Shown here: one piece after another, positions 42,569 through 52,094 of the stretch
Layout of the letters: every line of letters starts with the position of its first letter
How positions within the stretch are numbered: position 1 is the first letter of the stretch
Source: Arsenophonus sp052174495
Lineage (GTDB): Bacteria > Pseudomonadota > Gammaproteobacteria > Enterobacterales > Enterobacteriaceae
Reading direction: 5' to 3'
DNA: 64,000 nt
NCBI GenBank assembly: GCA_052174495.1
Contig: JBQMRR010000097.1
Location: 1-64,000 of the forward strand
Program-made: the position numbers and the translations under genes
Notes under the pieces: model-generated
The model's database searches: none
What the model saw: only the letters and a program-made list of their open reading frames with translations
What the model was told of the DNA's origin: nothing

Positions 42569-42696
42569 TAAAAAGTAATTTATTATGTTACTTGATTTAC
42601 TAATCAATTTTGATTGATAGCAAAAATTTACATTAAAGATATAACTACATGAATTAATTATTAAAGATGCCTGTCCATTTTTTATAAAAAATTAAT

Positions 42697-43300
42697 GTGC
42701 AATTAACAAGCTTTTGCTGACTATAGTTTAATAGCATTGATTTATAAAGGTCACTTTTATGGATAGAAATAATTAATAGTATTAAAGTTACTAATATATA
42801 CGATATCTCACGTAATTATATGATAAAAATTATTAATTAATTGAGCGAAATTAGACTTGTTGCTGGGGTGAAAAAGGAAATGGGGGTATTTATTTAGACA
42901 AACTAGTCAATCAAATTCGAGAATGTGGATAAGTTACTCATCCATTAGATGAGTTGACTAATGCCAACTCATCTAATGGATGAGTTGGCATTAGTCAACT
43001 AATAGCAGCAATTTTTGCTATATTACTTCTACTTATTAACTAAAGCAAGTTATATTCATTTCTAATAGATATAGTTTCGGAGATAGCAGGCATATCCTGT
43101 TAATTTCTTTTGTGGATAATTTCAAGCAAGATAATCATTATCTGACATAATAAAGTTTACTCTATGTGTATGTATCAGAAAAACCAGATATTACCTATAT
43201 TAAAGAATATATTAAATCAAATTAATTAATCATAGATAAATATACATTGGTTGATCTATTAAAAAATAACGAGCCATTTTATAAGTTACTATTAAAATAA
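42697..43300 (+). pseudogene. nsrR: nsrR (nitric oxide-sensing repressor) remnant
   Basis: NsrR is an Rrf2-family iron-sulfur repressor of NO-stress genes. Starts VQLTSF, then in another frame ADYSLIALIYKG (like TDYGLRALIYMA); later NGGIYLDKL (like NGGIRLGKP) and at the end TLVDLLKNNEPFYKLLLK directly before a TAA (like TLADLVEENQPLYKLLLVE). The cysteine cluster region is replaced by a perfect inverted repeat (42936-43000), and about 43085-43210 resembles the left end of the IS256-type repeat. Position between purA and rnr is the E. coli order. Confidence 0.9.
42936..43000. repeat. Two overlapping perfect inverted repeats (A-B-A'-B')
   Basis: 42936-42956 (ACTCATCCATTAGATGAGTTG in 21 bases) is the exact reverse complement of 42965-42985, and 42952-42973 is the exact reverse complement of 42979-43000 (22 bp). 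The two pairs share sequence, so only one can form at a time. No mismatch in either. It lies within dead nsrR, where the left half still follows the nsrR protein and the right half does not, which suggests that the right half was copied from the opposite strand. Confidence 0.95.
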
Positions 43301-43358
43301 ATAATAGACCTAAGTATTATAAGTGTATTAATCGATATAGTAGTGTTGGAGGTTGGTG

Positions 43359-45629
43359 ATGGCAAAAAACCCTTATAAAAAACGAGAGCCTGAAAAATAT
43401 CATTCACCAATTGTAAGTCGTGAATATATCTTAGAGGTATTAGCAAAATTTCTTACTCCTATAAGTCAACAGAAAATCGCCCGAATATTAAAGTTAACCA
43501 AAGAAGAAGAGTTAGAGGATTTACGTCGCTGTTTACGTGCTATGGAGGATAATGGGCAATTGGTATTTACTCGCCGTCAATGTTATGCTTTACCTGAACG
43601 TATTAATTTACTCAAAGGTACGGTTATTGGGCATCGTGATGGTTTTGGTTTTTTACGAATAGAAGGTCAGAAAGAGGATTTTTATCTTTCTTTAGAAGAA
43701 ATGAAAAAAGCACTGCATGGTGATATTGTGCTTGTCCAACTATTTGGAAAAGATCGGCGAGGACGTACAGAAGTTCAGATTGTTCGAGTGCTTGTTCCAC
43801 GAAATAATTATATCGTTGGACGTTATTTTTTAGAGTCGATGATAGGGTATGTAGTCCCTGATGATAGTCGACTATCCTTTAATATTTTGATCCCTAAAGA
43901 ACAGATTAATGGCGCTAAAATGGGAAATGTAGTTGTCGTTAACATGACAACCCGACCAGCACGCCATACTCAGGCGGTAGGAAATATTATCGAAATATTA
44001 GGCGAAAGCATGGGTACTAATATGGCAGTAGAGATTGCATTGAGAACCTATCAAATTCCATATAACTGGCCGCCACAAGTTGAGAAACAGGTTGCTGATT
44101 TATCTGAACAGATCCCTGCCTCAGCAAAAAGGGGGCGAGTAGATATATGCCATCTACCGTTACTCACTATTGATGGTGAAGATGCCTGTGATTTTGATGA
44201 TGCAGTTTATTGCATGCCGAAAGAAGATGGTGGTTGGTGTTTATTGGTTGCCATTGCTGATGTTAGTTATTATGTACGGCCACAAACACCATTGGATAAT
44301 GAAGCGATTAGCCGGGGAAATTCGGTCTATTTCCCATCACGGGTAATCCCCATGTTGCCTGAAATTCTTTCTAATGGATTATGTTCATTAAACCCTGAAG
44401 TCGAAAGGTTTTGCATAGTATGTGAAATGCAGTTATCGGCGGAGGGACAAATAACTTCATCTAAATTCTATGAAGCGGTGATGCGTTCTCATGCCAGATT
44501 GACTTACACCAAAGTCTGGAAAGTTTTACAAGGTGACAAAGAGTTACGTAAGCATTATCAAAATCTAGTACCACATCTAGAACAACTTCATCTATTATAC
44601 AAAGTGTTAGATAGCACGCGCATAAAACGAGGCGCTATTTCTTTTGAATCTGAAGAAGCCAGATTTATTTTTAATGCAGAAAAACGGATTGAGAGGATTG
44701 AACCTATTGAACGTAATGATGCGCATAAATTAATTGAAGAGTGCATGGTTTTAGCAAATATCGCTGCCGCACGTTTTGTTGAGCGAAATAAAGAGCCTAG
44801 CTTATACCGTGTTCATGATAGGCCAAAACAAGAGAGTGTTATAAACTTACGGACGTTATTTAATAAATTAAATTTGAAATTACCAGGTGGTATAAAACCC
44901 AAGTCAGCTGACTATGCTAAAATCATGCATGAGATTGCTGAACGTCCAGAACATCTCTTGTTGCAAACAATGATTTTGCGTTCAATGAAACAGGCTATTT
45001 ATGACTCTGAAAATAGAGGGCATTTTGGTTTAGCAGTGCAATCTTATGCCCATTTTACTTCACCCATCCGTCGATATCCTGATTTAGCATTGCATCGTTC
45101 GATTAAATATCTTTTATCTGCCCAAAATGGAAATAATCAACATCGTTCGACACTAACCGGTGGTTGGCATGCTGATACCCATGAAATCTTACAATTAGGT
45201 GAACATTGTTCAATGACAGAACGGCGGGCTGATGAAGCAACCAGAGATGTTGCTGATTGGTTGAAATGTGATTTCATGCAAGATCAAGTTGGAAATCTAT
45301 TTACTGGCATTATCACCAGTGTCACTGGTTTTGGATTTTTTGTCCGTTTAAAAGATCTTTTTATTGATGGCCTAGTGCATATCTCTTCACTTAATAATGA
45401 TTGCTATCATTACGATAACGTAGGCCAGCGACTTATTGGTGAATTTTCTGGTATGATATTTCGTCTTGGTGATAAAGTTGAAATTAGTGTTAAAGCTGTG
45501 CATATGGATGAACGCAAGATTGATTTTGCATTGATATCAACTTTACGTAAGGCAAAAAATTCAGGTAAGACAGCAAAAGAAAAAAAAGCAAAAAAACAAA
45601 AAAGCAAAAAAACAAAAAAGGAATTTTAA
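43359..45629 (+). CDS. rnr: Ribonuclease R
   Basis: RNB-family 3'-5' exoribonuclease that degrades structured RNA, needed for rRNA and mRNA turnover. The ATG at 43359 has GGAGG 6 bases upstream and gives 756 residues (E. coli 813). Order: helix-turn-helix N-terminus, cold-shock domains (KGTVIGHRDGFGFLRIEG), RNB domain, S1 domain (FTGIITSVTGFGFFVRL). The RNB motif reads DGEDACDFDDAV: all Asp are kept but the usual Arg is Cys. HFTSPIRRYPDLALHRSIK is normal. The Lys-rich tail is cut to about 30 residues (end KSKKTKKEF), and basic coding remnants follow the stop. Confidence 0.95.
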   Translation: MAKNPYKKREPEKYHSPIVSREYILEVLAKFLTPISQQKIARILKLTKEEELEDLRRCLRAMEDNGQLVFTRRQCYALPERINLLKGTVIGHRDGFGFLRIEGQKEDFYLSLEEMKKALHGDIVLVQLFGKDRRGRTEVQIVRVLVPRNNYIVGRYFLESMIGYVVPDDSRLSFNILIPKEQINGAKMGNVVVVNMTTRPARHTQAVGNIIEILGESMGTNMAVEIALRTYQIPYNWPPQVEKQVADLSEQIPASAKRGRVDICHLPLLTIDGEDACDFDDAVYCMPKEDGGWCLLVAIADVSYYVRPQTPLDNEAISRGNSVYFPSRVIPMLPEILSNGLCSLNPEVERFCIVCEMQLSAEGQITSSKFYEAVMRSHARLTYTKVWKVLQGDKELRKHYQNLVPHLEQLHLLYKVLDSTRIKRGAISFESEEARFIFNAEKRIERIEPIERNDAHKLIEECMVLANIAAARFVERNKEPSLYRVHDRPKQESVINLRTLFNKLNLKLPGGIKPKSADYAKIMHEIAERPEHLLLQTMILRSMKQAIYDSENRGHFGLAVQSYAHFTSPIRRYPDLALHRSIKYLLSAQNGNNQHRSTLTGGWHADTHEILQLGEHCSMTERRADEATRDVADWLKCDFMQDQVGNLFTGIITSVTGFGFFVRLKDLFIDGLVHISSLNNDCYHYDNVGQRLIGEFSGMIFRLGDKVEISVKAVHMDERKIDFALISTLRKAKNSGKTAKEKKAKKQKSKKTKKEF

Positions 45630-45800
45630 AAATAAATTTAACTCATAAAACTAAATTAAAACTAACACAAAATTTTTGAGGATAATAGCATATTTATTAA
45701 ACCCTATAAATTAGCACTAATAATACTAAAAAAAATAAAAAAAGAAAAAAGATTCTGATAAAAGCAGAAAGACTATTAAAAAAGCACAAAAATCTTAGTT
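45630..45800 (+). pseudogene. Possible fossil of the RNase R basic tail
   Basis: Shortly after the rnr stop, in another frame (from 45725), the DNA reads TKKNKKRKKDSDKSRKTIKK and stops soon after. This resembles the Lys/Ala/Ser-rich tail of E. coli RNase R (AKKDARKAKKPSAKTQKI). Low-complexity A-rich DNA can give such peptides by chance, so this is tentative. Confidence 0.4.
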
Positions 45801-45868
45801 ATTTTTATTAATAATCTTTTTGGCAGTAATTGACTATCTTTAAGAGTTATTAAGTAATAGATAAATTT

Positions 45869-46606
45869 ATGAATGAAATTATTTATGGTATTCATGCAGT
45901 GCAAGCACTATTGGAACGCGATCCTTCGCGTTTAAAACAAGTTTATATACTAAAAGGACGTAAAGATAAACGGTTATTCTCGGTTATTAACCAGCTTAAA
46001 AAATTCGGTATTATTATTCAGTTAGTTAATCGTCAATGGATGAATAGGCAGACAGAGAATGCTGTTCATCAGGGTATTTTTGCCCAAATAAAATCTGGAC
46101 GAGAATATCAAGAGAGCGATTTAGATATTATTATTTCCCAGGTAAAATCACCATTTTTGCTTATATTAGATGGCATTACCGATCCACATAACTTAGGTGC
46201 TTGTTTACGTAGCGCAGAGGCAGCAGGTATTGATGCAGTTATTGTACCAAAGAATAAATCAGCTCAGCTTAATGCAATCGCTAAGAAAGTTGCCTGTGGT
46301 GCAGCTGAGAATATGCCATTAATACGAGTTACCAATATTGCGCGGATACTACGTCAATTGCAACAGCAGAATATTTGGATTATTGGTACTACAGGTGACA
46401 CTAATCATATATTATATGAGAGTAAATTAACCGGAGCTATTGCATTGCTGATGGGGGGTGAAGGTAAAGGTATGCGTCGATTAACAAGGGAATGTTGTAA
46501 TGAACTAATTAGTATTCCAATGGCAGGTATAGTTTCGTCTTTAAATGTCTCTGTTGCGACGGGAATTTGTTTATTTGAAGCAGTACGTCAACGACGCAGT
46601 CATTAA
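45869..46606 (+). CDS. rlmB: 23S rRNA Gm2251 2'-O-methyltransferase RlmB
   Basis: SPOUT (TrmH/SpoU) methyltransferase of G2251 in the peptidyl-transferase P loop. 245 residues (E. coli 243). An L30e-like N-terminal domain (IYGIHAVQALLERDPSRLKQ) is followed by the SPOUT motifs: DGITDPHNLGACLRSAEAAG (motif 1), MGGEGKGMRRL (motif 2) and IPMAGIVSSLNVSVATGICL (motif 3, part of the SAM knot). All catalytic residues (Asn, Arg, Glu, Ser, Asn) appear present. It follows rnr as in E. coli. Confidence 0.97.
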   Translation: MNEIIYGIHAVQALLERDPSRLKQVYILKGRKDKRLFSVINQLKKFGIIIQLVNRQWMNRQTENAVHQGIFAQIKSGREYQESDLDIIISQVKSPFLLILDGITDPHNLGACLRSAEAAGIDAVIVPKNKSAQLNAIAKKVACGAAENMPLIRVTNIARILRQLQQQNIWIIGTTGDTNHILYESKLTGAIALLMGGEGKGMRRLTRECCNELISIPMAGIVSSLNVSVATGICLFEAVRQRRSH

Positions 46607-46684
46607 AAAATAGTATCATTAACAATGTTGATAATATTACCTAATTCAATTTAATGTAAAATAAGTGATAATTTAATCTATTGC

Positions 46685-46713
46685 TTGAGTTTTAATTCAA
46701 GTATAGTTATAGT
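46685..46713 (+). promoter_or_regulatory. Candidate sigma-70 promoter for the rpsF operon
   Basis: TTGAGT and TATAGT are separated by exactly 17 bases, about 115 bases before the rpsF ATG. The leader between could hold the S6-S18 feedback site known from E. coli, but I could not draw the conserved hairpin with confidence. In so A+T-rich a genome, promoter-like boxes are common by chance. Confidence 0.45.
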
Positions 46714-46827
46714 AATGAGTTAATTTCATAGCTTCGCTTAAATAAGTTTTCCTTGCTTCCATGTGTTGGTTACAGCTGACCCTGATTGATATATAGGAGG
46801 CTGATTAATTCGTAAGGAGAAAAACTC

Positions 46828-47220
46828 ATGCGTCATTACGAAATCGTTTTTATAGTTCACCCGGATCAAAGTGAGCAAGTTACAAGTATGATTGAGCGCT
46901 ATAGTAGCTCTATCACCAAAGCGCAAGGTCAAATTCATCGATTGGAAGACTGGGGTCGCCGTCAATTGGCTTATCCAATAAATAAATTGCATAAAGCACA
47001 CTATATTCTGATGAACGTTGAAGCTCCACAAGGAGTGATTAATGAATTAGAAACAAACTTCCGATTTAACGATGCTGTTGTCCGCAGCATGGTTATGCGT
47101 ATTAACCATATGGTTACTGAAGCTTCTCCAATAGTTAAAGCAAAAGAGGATCGTCACAATCATGATTTTATTAATGAAGAACTGGAAAGAATTGAGAGAG
47201 CCGAAAACTCTGAAGAGTAA
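46828..47220 (+). CDS. rpsF: 30S ribosomal protein S6
   Basis: Binds S18 and the central domain of 16S rRNA. 130 residues (E. coli 131 before tail processing). MRHYEIVFIVHPDQSEQV and the GRRQLAYPINKLHKAHYI block are nearly as in E. coli; the acidic C-terminal end (the natural Glu-tagging site) remains as NSEE. A good AAGGAG site lies 8 bases before the ATG. First gene of the rpsF-(priB)-rpsR-rplI operon. Confidence 0.98.
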   Translation: MRHYEIVFIVHPDQSEQVTSMIERYSSSITKAQGQIHRLEDWGRRQLAYPINKLHKAHYILMNVEAPQGVINELETNFRFNDAVVRSMVMRINHMVTEASPIVKAKEDRHNHDFINEELERIERAENSEE

Positions 47221-47228
47221 TTTTACTT

Positions 47229-47551
47229 ATGAATACTGATCGATTGATTCTACCAAGAAAAATTTGTAATAGACCGATAAGAAAGTTAGTCCAACTGGAG
47301 TTCCTCACTGTCAGTTTGTACTCAAACATAGTTTACAGCAGAAAGATGCCGGTTTTAATCGGAAAATATAGTATAAAATAACTATTATTACCAGCGGACA
47401 AAATTACAACAGTTCACTCATAGTATAACGGGGTTGATAACTCGGATCACTGTTATCGGTTTTATTAGCAGCCATCAGGGCGCTAATGGCTTGAATAACT
47501 TAGTGCTTCATGGCCGAGCAAATTGAATTAATAGATTCTGGAGACTAGCTA
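47229..47551 (+). pseudogene. priB: priB (primosomal protein N) remnant
   Basis: PriB is the single-strand-binding helper of PriA in replication restart. The ATG at 47229 opens NTDRLIL (like TNRLVLSG); then, in another frame, SPTGVPHCQFVLKHSLQQKD (like [20 protein letters not shown]) and GFNR; at the end MAEQIELIDSGD directly before a TAG (like HAEQIELIDSGD). At least two frameshifts and several stops lie between. The coding spacing inside the operon is unchanged, so rpsR is still well placed. Confidence 0.95.
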
Positions 47552-47552
47552 A

Positions 47553-47777
47553 ATGGCACGTTATTTTCGTCGTCGCAAGTTCTGTCGTTTCACAGCAGAA
47601 GGCGTTCAAGAAATTGATTATAAAGATATCGTAATATTAAAAAACTACATCACTGAAAGTGGTAAAATTGTACCAAGTCGAATCACTGGTACTCGCGCAA
47701 AATACCAGCGTCAGCTTGCTCGCGCTATAAAGCGTGCTCGTTATCTCTCTCTCTTGCCATATACTGATCGTCATTAG
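47553..47777 (+). CDS. rpsR: 30S ribosomal protein S18
   Basis: Partner of S6 on the 30S platform. 74 residues (E. coli 75), nearly identical from memory: RYFRRRKFCRFTAEGVQEID, YKDIVILKNYITESGKIVPS, RITGTRAKYQRQLARAIKRA. A TGGAGA site lies 8 bases upstream. Its start is next to the stop of dead priB, so translation of the dead upstream frame could affect it only weakly. Confidence 0.98.
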   Translation: MARYFRRRKFCRFTAEGVQEIDYKDIVILKNYITESGKIVPSRITGTRAKYQRQLARAIKRARYLSLLPYTDRH

Positions 47778-47817
47778 TAATTGATGTAATCATCATTACA
47801 TTAAAGAGGATAAGATC

Positions 47818-48267
47818 ATGCAAATTATTTTACTGGATAAAGTAGCAAACCTAGGTAGCCTAGGTGATAAAATTGATGTTAAAGCGGGTTATGCCCGTAA
47901 CTATTTAGTTCCGAATGGAAAAGCTGTTCCTGCAACTAAAAAGAATATTGAATTTTTTGAAGCACGCCGTGTTGAATTAGAAGCTAAATTAGCCAATATT
48001 CTAACTGCATCCAAAGACCGAGCTGAAAAAATTAATTCATTATCAACAATAACCATCGCTTCTAAAGCTGGTAATGAAGGTAAACTATTTGGTTCAATTG
48101 GGACTCGTGATATTGCTCAAGCAATTACTGCTGCTGGCGTTAAAGTCATGAAAAATGAAATTCGCTTACCAAATGGAGTATTGCGTACTATTGGTAAACA
48201 TGAAGTTCATTTTCAAGTCCATAGTAATTTTTTTATAAAACTGAGTGTGAATATTATTGCTAAATAA
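47818..48267 (+). CDS. rplI: 50S ribosomal protein L9
   Basis: L9 extends from the L1 side of the 50S subunit and helps frame keeping. 149 residues, as in E. coli. MQIILLDKVANLGSLGDKID and the family signature region VKAGYARNYLVPNGKAVPAT form the N-terminal domain; the central long helix and the C-terminal domain (GKLFGSIGTRDIAQAI) follow. Last live gene of the operon; I see no clear terminator behind it. Confidence 0.97.
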   Translation: MQIILLDKVANLGSLGDKIDVKAGYARNYLVPNGKAVPATKKNIEFFEARRVELEAKLANILTASKDRAEKINSLSTITIASKAGNEGKLFGSIGTRDIAQAITAAGVKVMKNEIRLPNGVLRTIGKHEVHFQVHSNFFIKLSVNIIAK

Positions 48268-48417
48268 TTGTCTTATAATTATAAGTTAGAAATAAAAAAC
48301 CAGTATTAACTATATTTTGTTCTAATTTCTACCAATTAATTCATTACTGCTATCAATAAATCTATAAAAATAATTATTTTGCTTTTGTAACTATTGGATG
48401 TTAAATTAATATCTCGG

Positions 48418-48695
48418 AAGTTATTAGAAAATCTGATGCCTGTCTGTCAGACTATTCTTTAATGCTTCGTAAATTTACTTCACATCCTTAAATTAGACCT
48501 TGTTTAGCATCAGAATCAGAAAGTTAATCTCCTTACTCAATTTAACCTTTTCTAAACAGACTATATCAGCTTAAATATCATGAAAGGGTTATTTTCTTTA
48601 ACTACAGTTCTTTCGCGCATCAGCTTCATAAGTTCACTATCACAAAAGCCCATTCAATCAGATTTCTCGTTCTTATTAATATCTAGTGCTAGAAT
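48418..48695 (-). mobile_element. IS256-family fragment, right end, reverse
   Basis: AGTTATTAGAAAATCTGATG is the right-end pattern in reverse, followed by GCTTCGTAAATTTACTTCAC and, near 48640, the reversed NPIES block (TCACAAAAGCCCATTCAATC). It then meets a forward fragment at about 48700. Confidence 0.75.
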
Positions 48696-48699
48696 AATT

Positions 48700-49350
48700 T
48701 GAAGAGTATAGGTAATAGCGGTTGCGTAATTTAAACGATACACGGTATATTCATTTATTAGCTGATAGCATAACCGTCTTATCAAGAAGCTTATGCCTTG
48801 CCTGCTGCTAATTATCGGCAGAGCTGTATGGATGCTAAGGATTTTGTTTCGATCAAAGATGGTTATTGAGATTCAGAAGCCAACTGAACTCTAGCCCATA
48901 AACTTCTTAATAACTTATTATAGGATAGCTTATCCATATCTCCGATACATACTACAACGAGGAGATGATGCTCTTAGTTTTTAGAAGTAAATAATAAAGA
49001 TATTTCCAGAAATGTAACAGCAACTCTATTGGTATACAAAATAGATCATGGCTATACCTTTAACTCCCTTAAAGGCATGACAGCATCAAAAATTAAAATA
49101 AGGGCTTTGTAAGGGGGATTATGTGGCTAACTAGACAGTCACGATGCCATTAAATAAAACCTTTAATACTTATTGCCAAAATTTTCAGAAAAACATCCTT
49201 GAACGATAAAAGAGCTGAAACCGGCTAAGAAGATTTGACCTGCTAACCTAAGATGTGCTAAAAACAACGCTAAATTTAAGAATGGAGAACTGATTTACAA
49301 AGCATCAGAGTGAATTTTAAGCATCTACACTAGATTTATTAATAATTTTT
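48700..49350 (+). mobile_element. IS256-family fragment, right half, forward
   Basis: GTAATTTAAACGATACACGG and the following blocks (a reading like LPCLLLIIGRAV, matching RPCLLVIIGA) align with copy K from the middle of the element to the right end (TAAGAATGGAGAACTGATTT). It ends about 70 bases before uvrC. The opposed fragments at 48418 and 48700 share the right-end part and form a broken inverted pair. Confidence 0.75.
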
Positions 49351-49419
49351 TATAGTGAAGTAAAATTAACTTATATAACTATAACCAATGGATTAATTCA
49401 AACAGAGAGTTTTATTATA

Positions 49420-51249
49420 ATGCCTGAATTATTTAATCCGAAAGTATTTTTGCAAACAGTAACTAATCAACCAGGCATATATTGTATGTATGATACATTT
49501 GGAATAGTTATCTATGTCGGCAAAGCAAAGGATTTAAAAAAACGTTTAGTGAGTTATTTTAGAAAGAAAGTAACAAGCCGTAAAACGGAACAACTTATTA
49601 AAAATATCGCTCAAATTGATATTACTGTAACACATACAGAAACAGAGGCTTTATTACTTGAACATAATTATATTAAACTTTATCAACCTCGTTATAATGT
49701 TCTGCTAAGAGATGATAAATCCTATCCTTATATTTTTTTAAGTGCAGATAAACATCCACGTTTGACTATTTTTCGTGGCTCTATGAAAGAAAAGGGCGAC
49801 TATTTTGGCCCATTTCCAGGTGTTCATGCCGCCAAAGAAACGCTAGCTTTATTACAAAAAATTTTTCCAGTGCGTCAGTGTGAAGATAATATCTATCGTA
49901 ATCGATCTAGACCATGCCTCCAATACCAAATTAATCGTTGTCTAGCTCCCTGTATTAAGGGGATAGTTTCTAACTCAGAATATCATCAACAAGTAGAATA
50001 CGTTCGATTATTTTTATCAGGGAAAGATAAGAAAGTTCTTAATCAATTAATCCAAAATATGGAACAAGCTAGTCAATCTCTTAAGTTTGAATATTCAGCA
50101 CGTTATCGCGATCAAATACAAGCTGTTAGAGCGGTTACAGAGCAACAGTTTGTTACCGGTAATACGCAAGATTTAGACGTAATTAGTGTTGCTTATCACT
50201 TAGGAATTGCTTGTATTCAAGTGCTTTTTATTCGTCAAAGAAAAATACTTGGTAGTCGTAGTTATTATCCAAAGATTCCCAAAAATACGAAATTAAATGA
50301 AGTTGTGCAAACATTTTTAGGGCAATTTTATTTACAAAGTAATGAAATTCGTTCTTTACCCGAAGAAATATTATTAGATTTTTTATTACCGGAGAAAGCG
50401 CTATTTACTAATTTTTTGACTAAAATAGCTGGGCGTAAAATTAATATTAAAGTGCAACCACGAGGAATAAAAGCTAAATATTTAAAACTGGCTCGTATTA
50501 ATGCAGCAACAGCATTAACAACAAAAGTTGCACAACAATCAACCATTCACAAAAGAATGGAGGGATTAGCTGCTTTGCTAAGACTAGATAAAATCTATCG
50601 CATGGAATGTTTTGACATTAGTCATACATCTGGAGAGCAAACTGTAGCATCTTGTATTGTTTTTGATAGTAATGGACCATTACGTTCTGAATATCGTCGT
50701 TATAATATAATTGATATTACGCCTGGTGATGACTATGCTGCTATGTATCAGGTTTTAATGAAACGCTATAGTAAACACATAGATACAAATAAAGTCCCGG
50801 ATGTAATTTTTATTGATGGTGGTAAAGGACAACTAGCTCAAGCAATCGCTGCATTCAAGGCATTAAATGTCGATTGGGACATTACGCGCCCTAAATTAAT
50901 AGGGGTAGCTAAAGGAGATGATCGTAAAGCTGGCTTAGAAACATTATTCTTTAAACCTGATGGCAAAGGTCTTTCGTTACCATCTGATTCACCTGCGCTA
51001 CACTTAATACAAAATATTCGTGATGAATCACATAATCACGCTATTATAGGACATCGTCAGCATAGAGGAAAAGTTCGAAATACCAGCATCTTAGAGTCTA
51101 TTGAAGGAATAGGTCCTAAACGTCGACAAACCCTACTTAAATATATGGGGGGATTACAAGCTTTGCGTAATGCCAGTATTGATGAAATCACAAAAGTGCC
51201 AACAATTTCATATATATTAGCAAAAAAAATTTATAATGCGTTGAAGTAA
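49420..51249 (+). CDS. uvrC: Excinuclease ABC subunit C
   Basis: Dual-incision nuclease of nucleotide excision repair. 609 residues (E. coli 610). Order: GIY-YIG nuclease (QPGIYCMYDTFGIVIYVGKA, then KDLKKRLVSYF), the Cys-rich linker (RSRPCLQYQINRCLAPC), a UVR-type helix pair around residue 200, the RNase H-like second nuclease (FDISHTSGEQTVASCIVFD; VIFIDGGKGQLAQA; ADDRKAG-type GDDRKAGLETLFF) and tandem helix-hairpin-helix motifs (IEGIGPKRRQTLLKYMGG). All look intact. The usual upstream partner uvrY is missing; an IS remnant takes its place. Confidence 0.97.
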   Translation: MPELFNPKVFLQTVTNQPGIYCMYDTFGIVIYVGKAKDLKKRLVSYFRKKVTSRKTEQLIKNIAQIDITVTHTETEALLLEHNYIKLYQPRYNVLLRDDKSYPYIFLSADKHPRLTIFRGSMKEKGDYFGPFPGVHAAKETLALLQKIFPVRQCEDNIYRNRSRPCLQYQINRCLAPCIKGIVSNSEYHQQVEYVRLFLSGKDKKVLNQLIQNMEQASQSLKFEYSARYRDQIQAVRAVTEQQFVTGNTQDLDVISVAYHLGIACIQVLFIRQRKILGSRSYYPKIPKNTKLNEVVQTFLGQFYLQSNEIRSLPEEILLDFLLPEKALFTNFLTKIAGRKINIKVQPRGIKAKYLKLARINAATALTTKVAQQSTIHKRMEGLAALLRLDKIYRMECFDISHTSGEQTVASCIVFDSNGPLRSEYRRYNIIDITPGDDYAAMYQVLMKRYSKHIDTNKVPDVIFIDGGKGQLAQAIAAFKALNVDWDITRPKLIGVAKGDDRKAGLETLFFKPDGKGLSLPSDSPALHLIQNIRDESHNHAIIGHRQHRGKVRNTSILESIEGIGPKRRQTLLKYMGGLQALRNASIDEITKVPTISYILAKKIYNALK

Positions 51250-51309
51250 TAAGAATAGGTAGTTGAACTATATGTATATTTTATATTGGCCAGATAACTA
51301 TATATCATC

Positions 51310-51858
51310 ATGCAATTAAATATTCCAACTTGGTTAACACTTTTTCGTATCATATTGATTCCGTTTTTTATATTATTTTTTTATCTTCCTTTTTATTGGG
51401 GGCCTCTTGTATGTGCGTTTCTTTTTATCATTGCTGCGTTAACTGATTGGTTTGATGGTTTTCTTGCTAGACGGTGGCAACAAACAACTAAATTTGGTAC
51501 ATTTTTAGATCCGGTAGCTGATAAAATTATGCTAGTAACGGCACTAGTATTAGTGACTGAATATTATCATACCTGGTTAGTTACATTACCAACAGTAACT
51601 ATGATTGCGCGTGAAATCATTATTTCTTCATTACGAGAATGGATGGCTGAGGTAGGTAAACGTAATTGTGTAGCTGTTTCTTGGATTGGAAAATTTAAAA
51701 CAGCAGCTCAGATGCTCTCATTAATAGGATTGATGTGGCATCCTAATATCCAAATTGAACTAATTGCTATTATATTACTTTATTTTACGATTATTTTAAC
51801 GTTTTGGTCTATGTTTCAATACTTATCTGGATCCTGGAGAAATTTAAATGAAACATGA
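51310..51858 (+). CDS. pgsA: Phosphatidylglycerophosphate synthase
   Basis: Makes phosphatidylglycerol phosphate from CDP-diacylglycerol and glycerol 3-phosphate, the committed step to PG and cardiolipin. 182 residues as in E. coli. The CDP-alcohol phosphotransferase motif DGFLARRWQQTTKFGTFLD with DPVADK after it is complete (DG-AR-G-D-D). Several membrane helices (RIILIPFFILFFYLPFYWG and others). It follows uvrC by 60 bases and is followed by three tRNA genes, the E. coli order. Confidence 0.97.
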   Translation: MQLNIPTWLTLFRIILIPFFILFFYLPFYWGPLVCAFLFIIAALTDWFDGFLARRWQQTTKFGTFLDPVADKIMLVTALVLVTEYYHTWLVTLPTVTMIAREIIISSLREWMAEVGKRNCVAVSWIGKFKTAAQMLSLIGLMWHPNIQIELIAIILLYFTIILTFWSMFQYLSGSWRNLNET

Positions 51859-51986
51859 TCAAAATTATTAAAAATATCGAATAAATCAAATTAATCAATA
51901 ATAGTATTGACTCAATACAAGAAAAAAGTAAAAATACAGTACATCAGAAATGCTAGTTTTAATAAACTAAATAAGCATAGGAAAAT

Positions 51987-52062
<76 letters not shown>

Positions 52063-52094
52063 ATATCTACCATATATAACCTAGATTTTAGTAA

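Noticed and set aside
42936..43000. Inverted repeats as a riboswitch or attenuator for rnr
   Set aside because: They lie within the body of dead nsrR about 360 bases before rnr, and the right half looks like a copied strand. No T run or anti-terminator logic with a leader peptide is visible.
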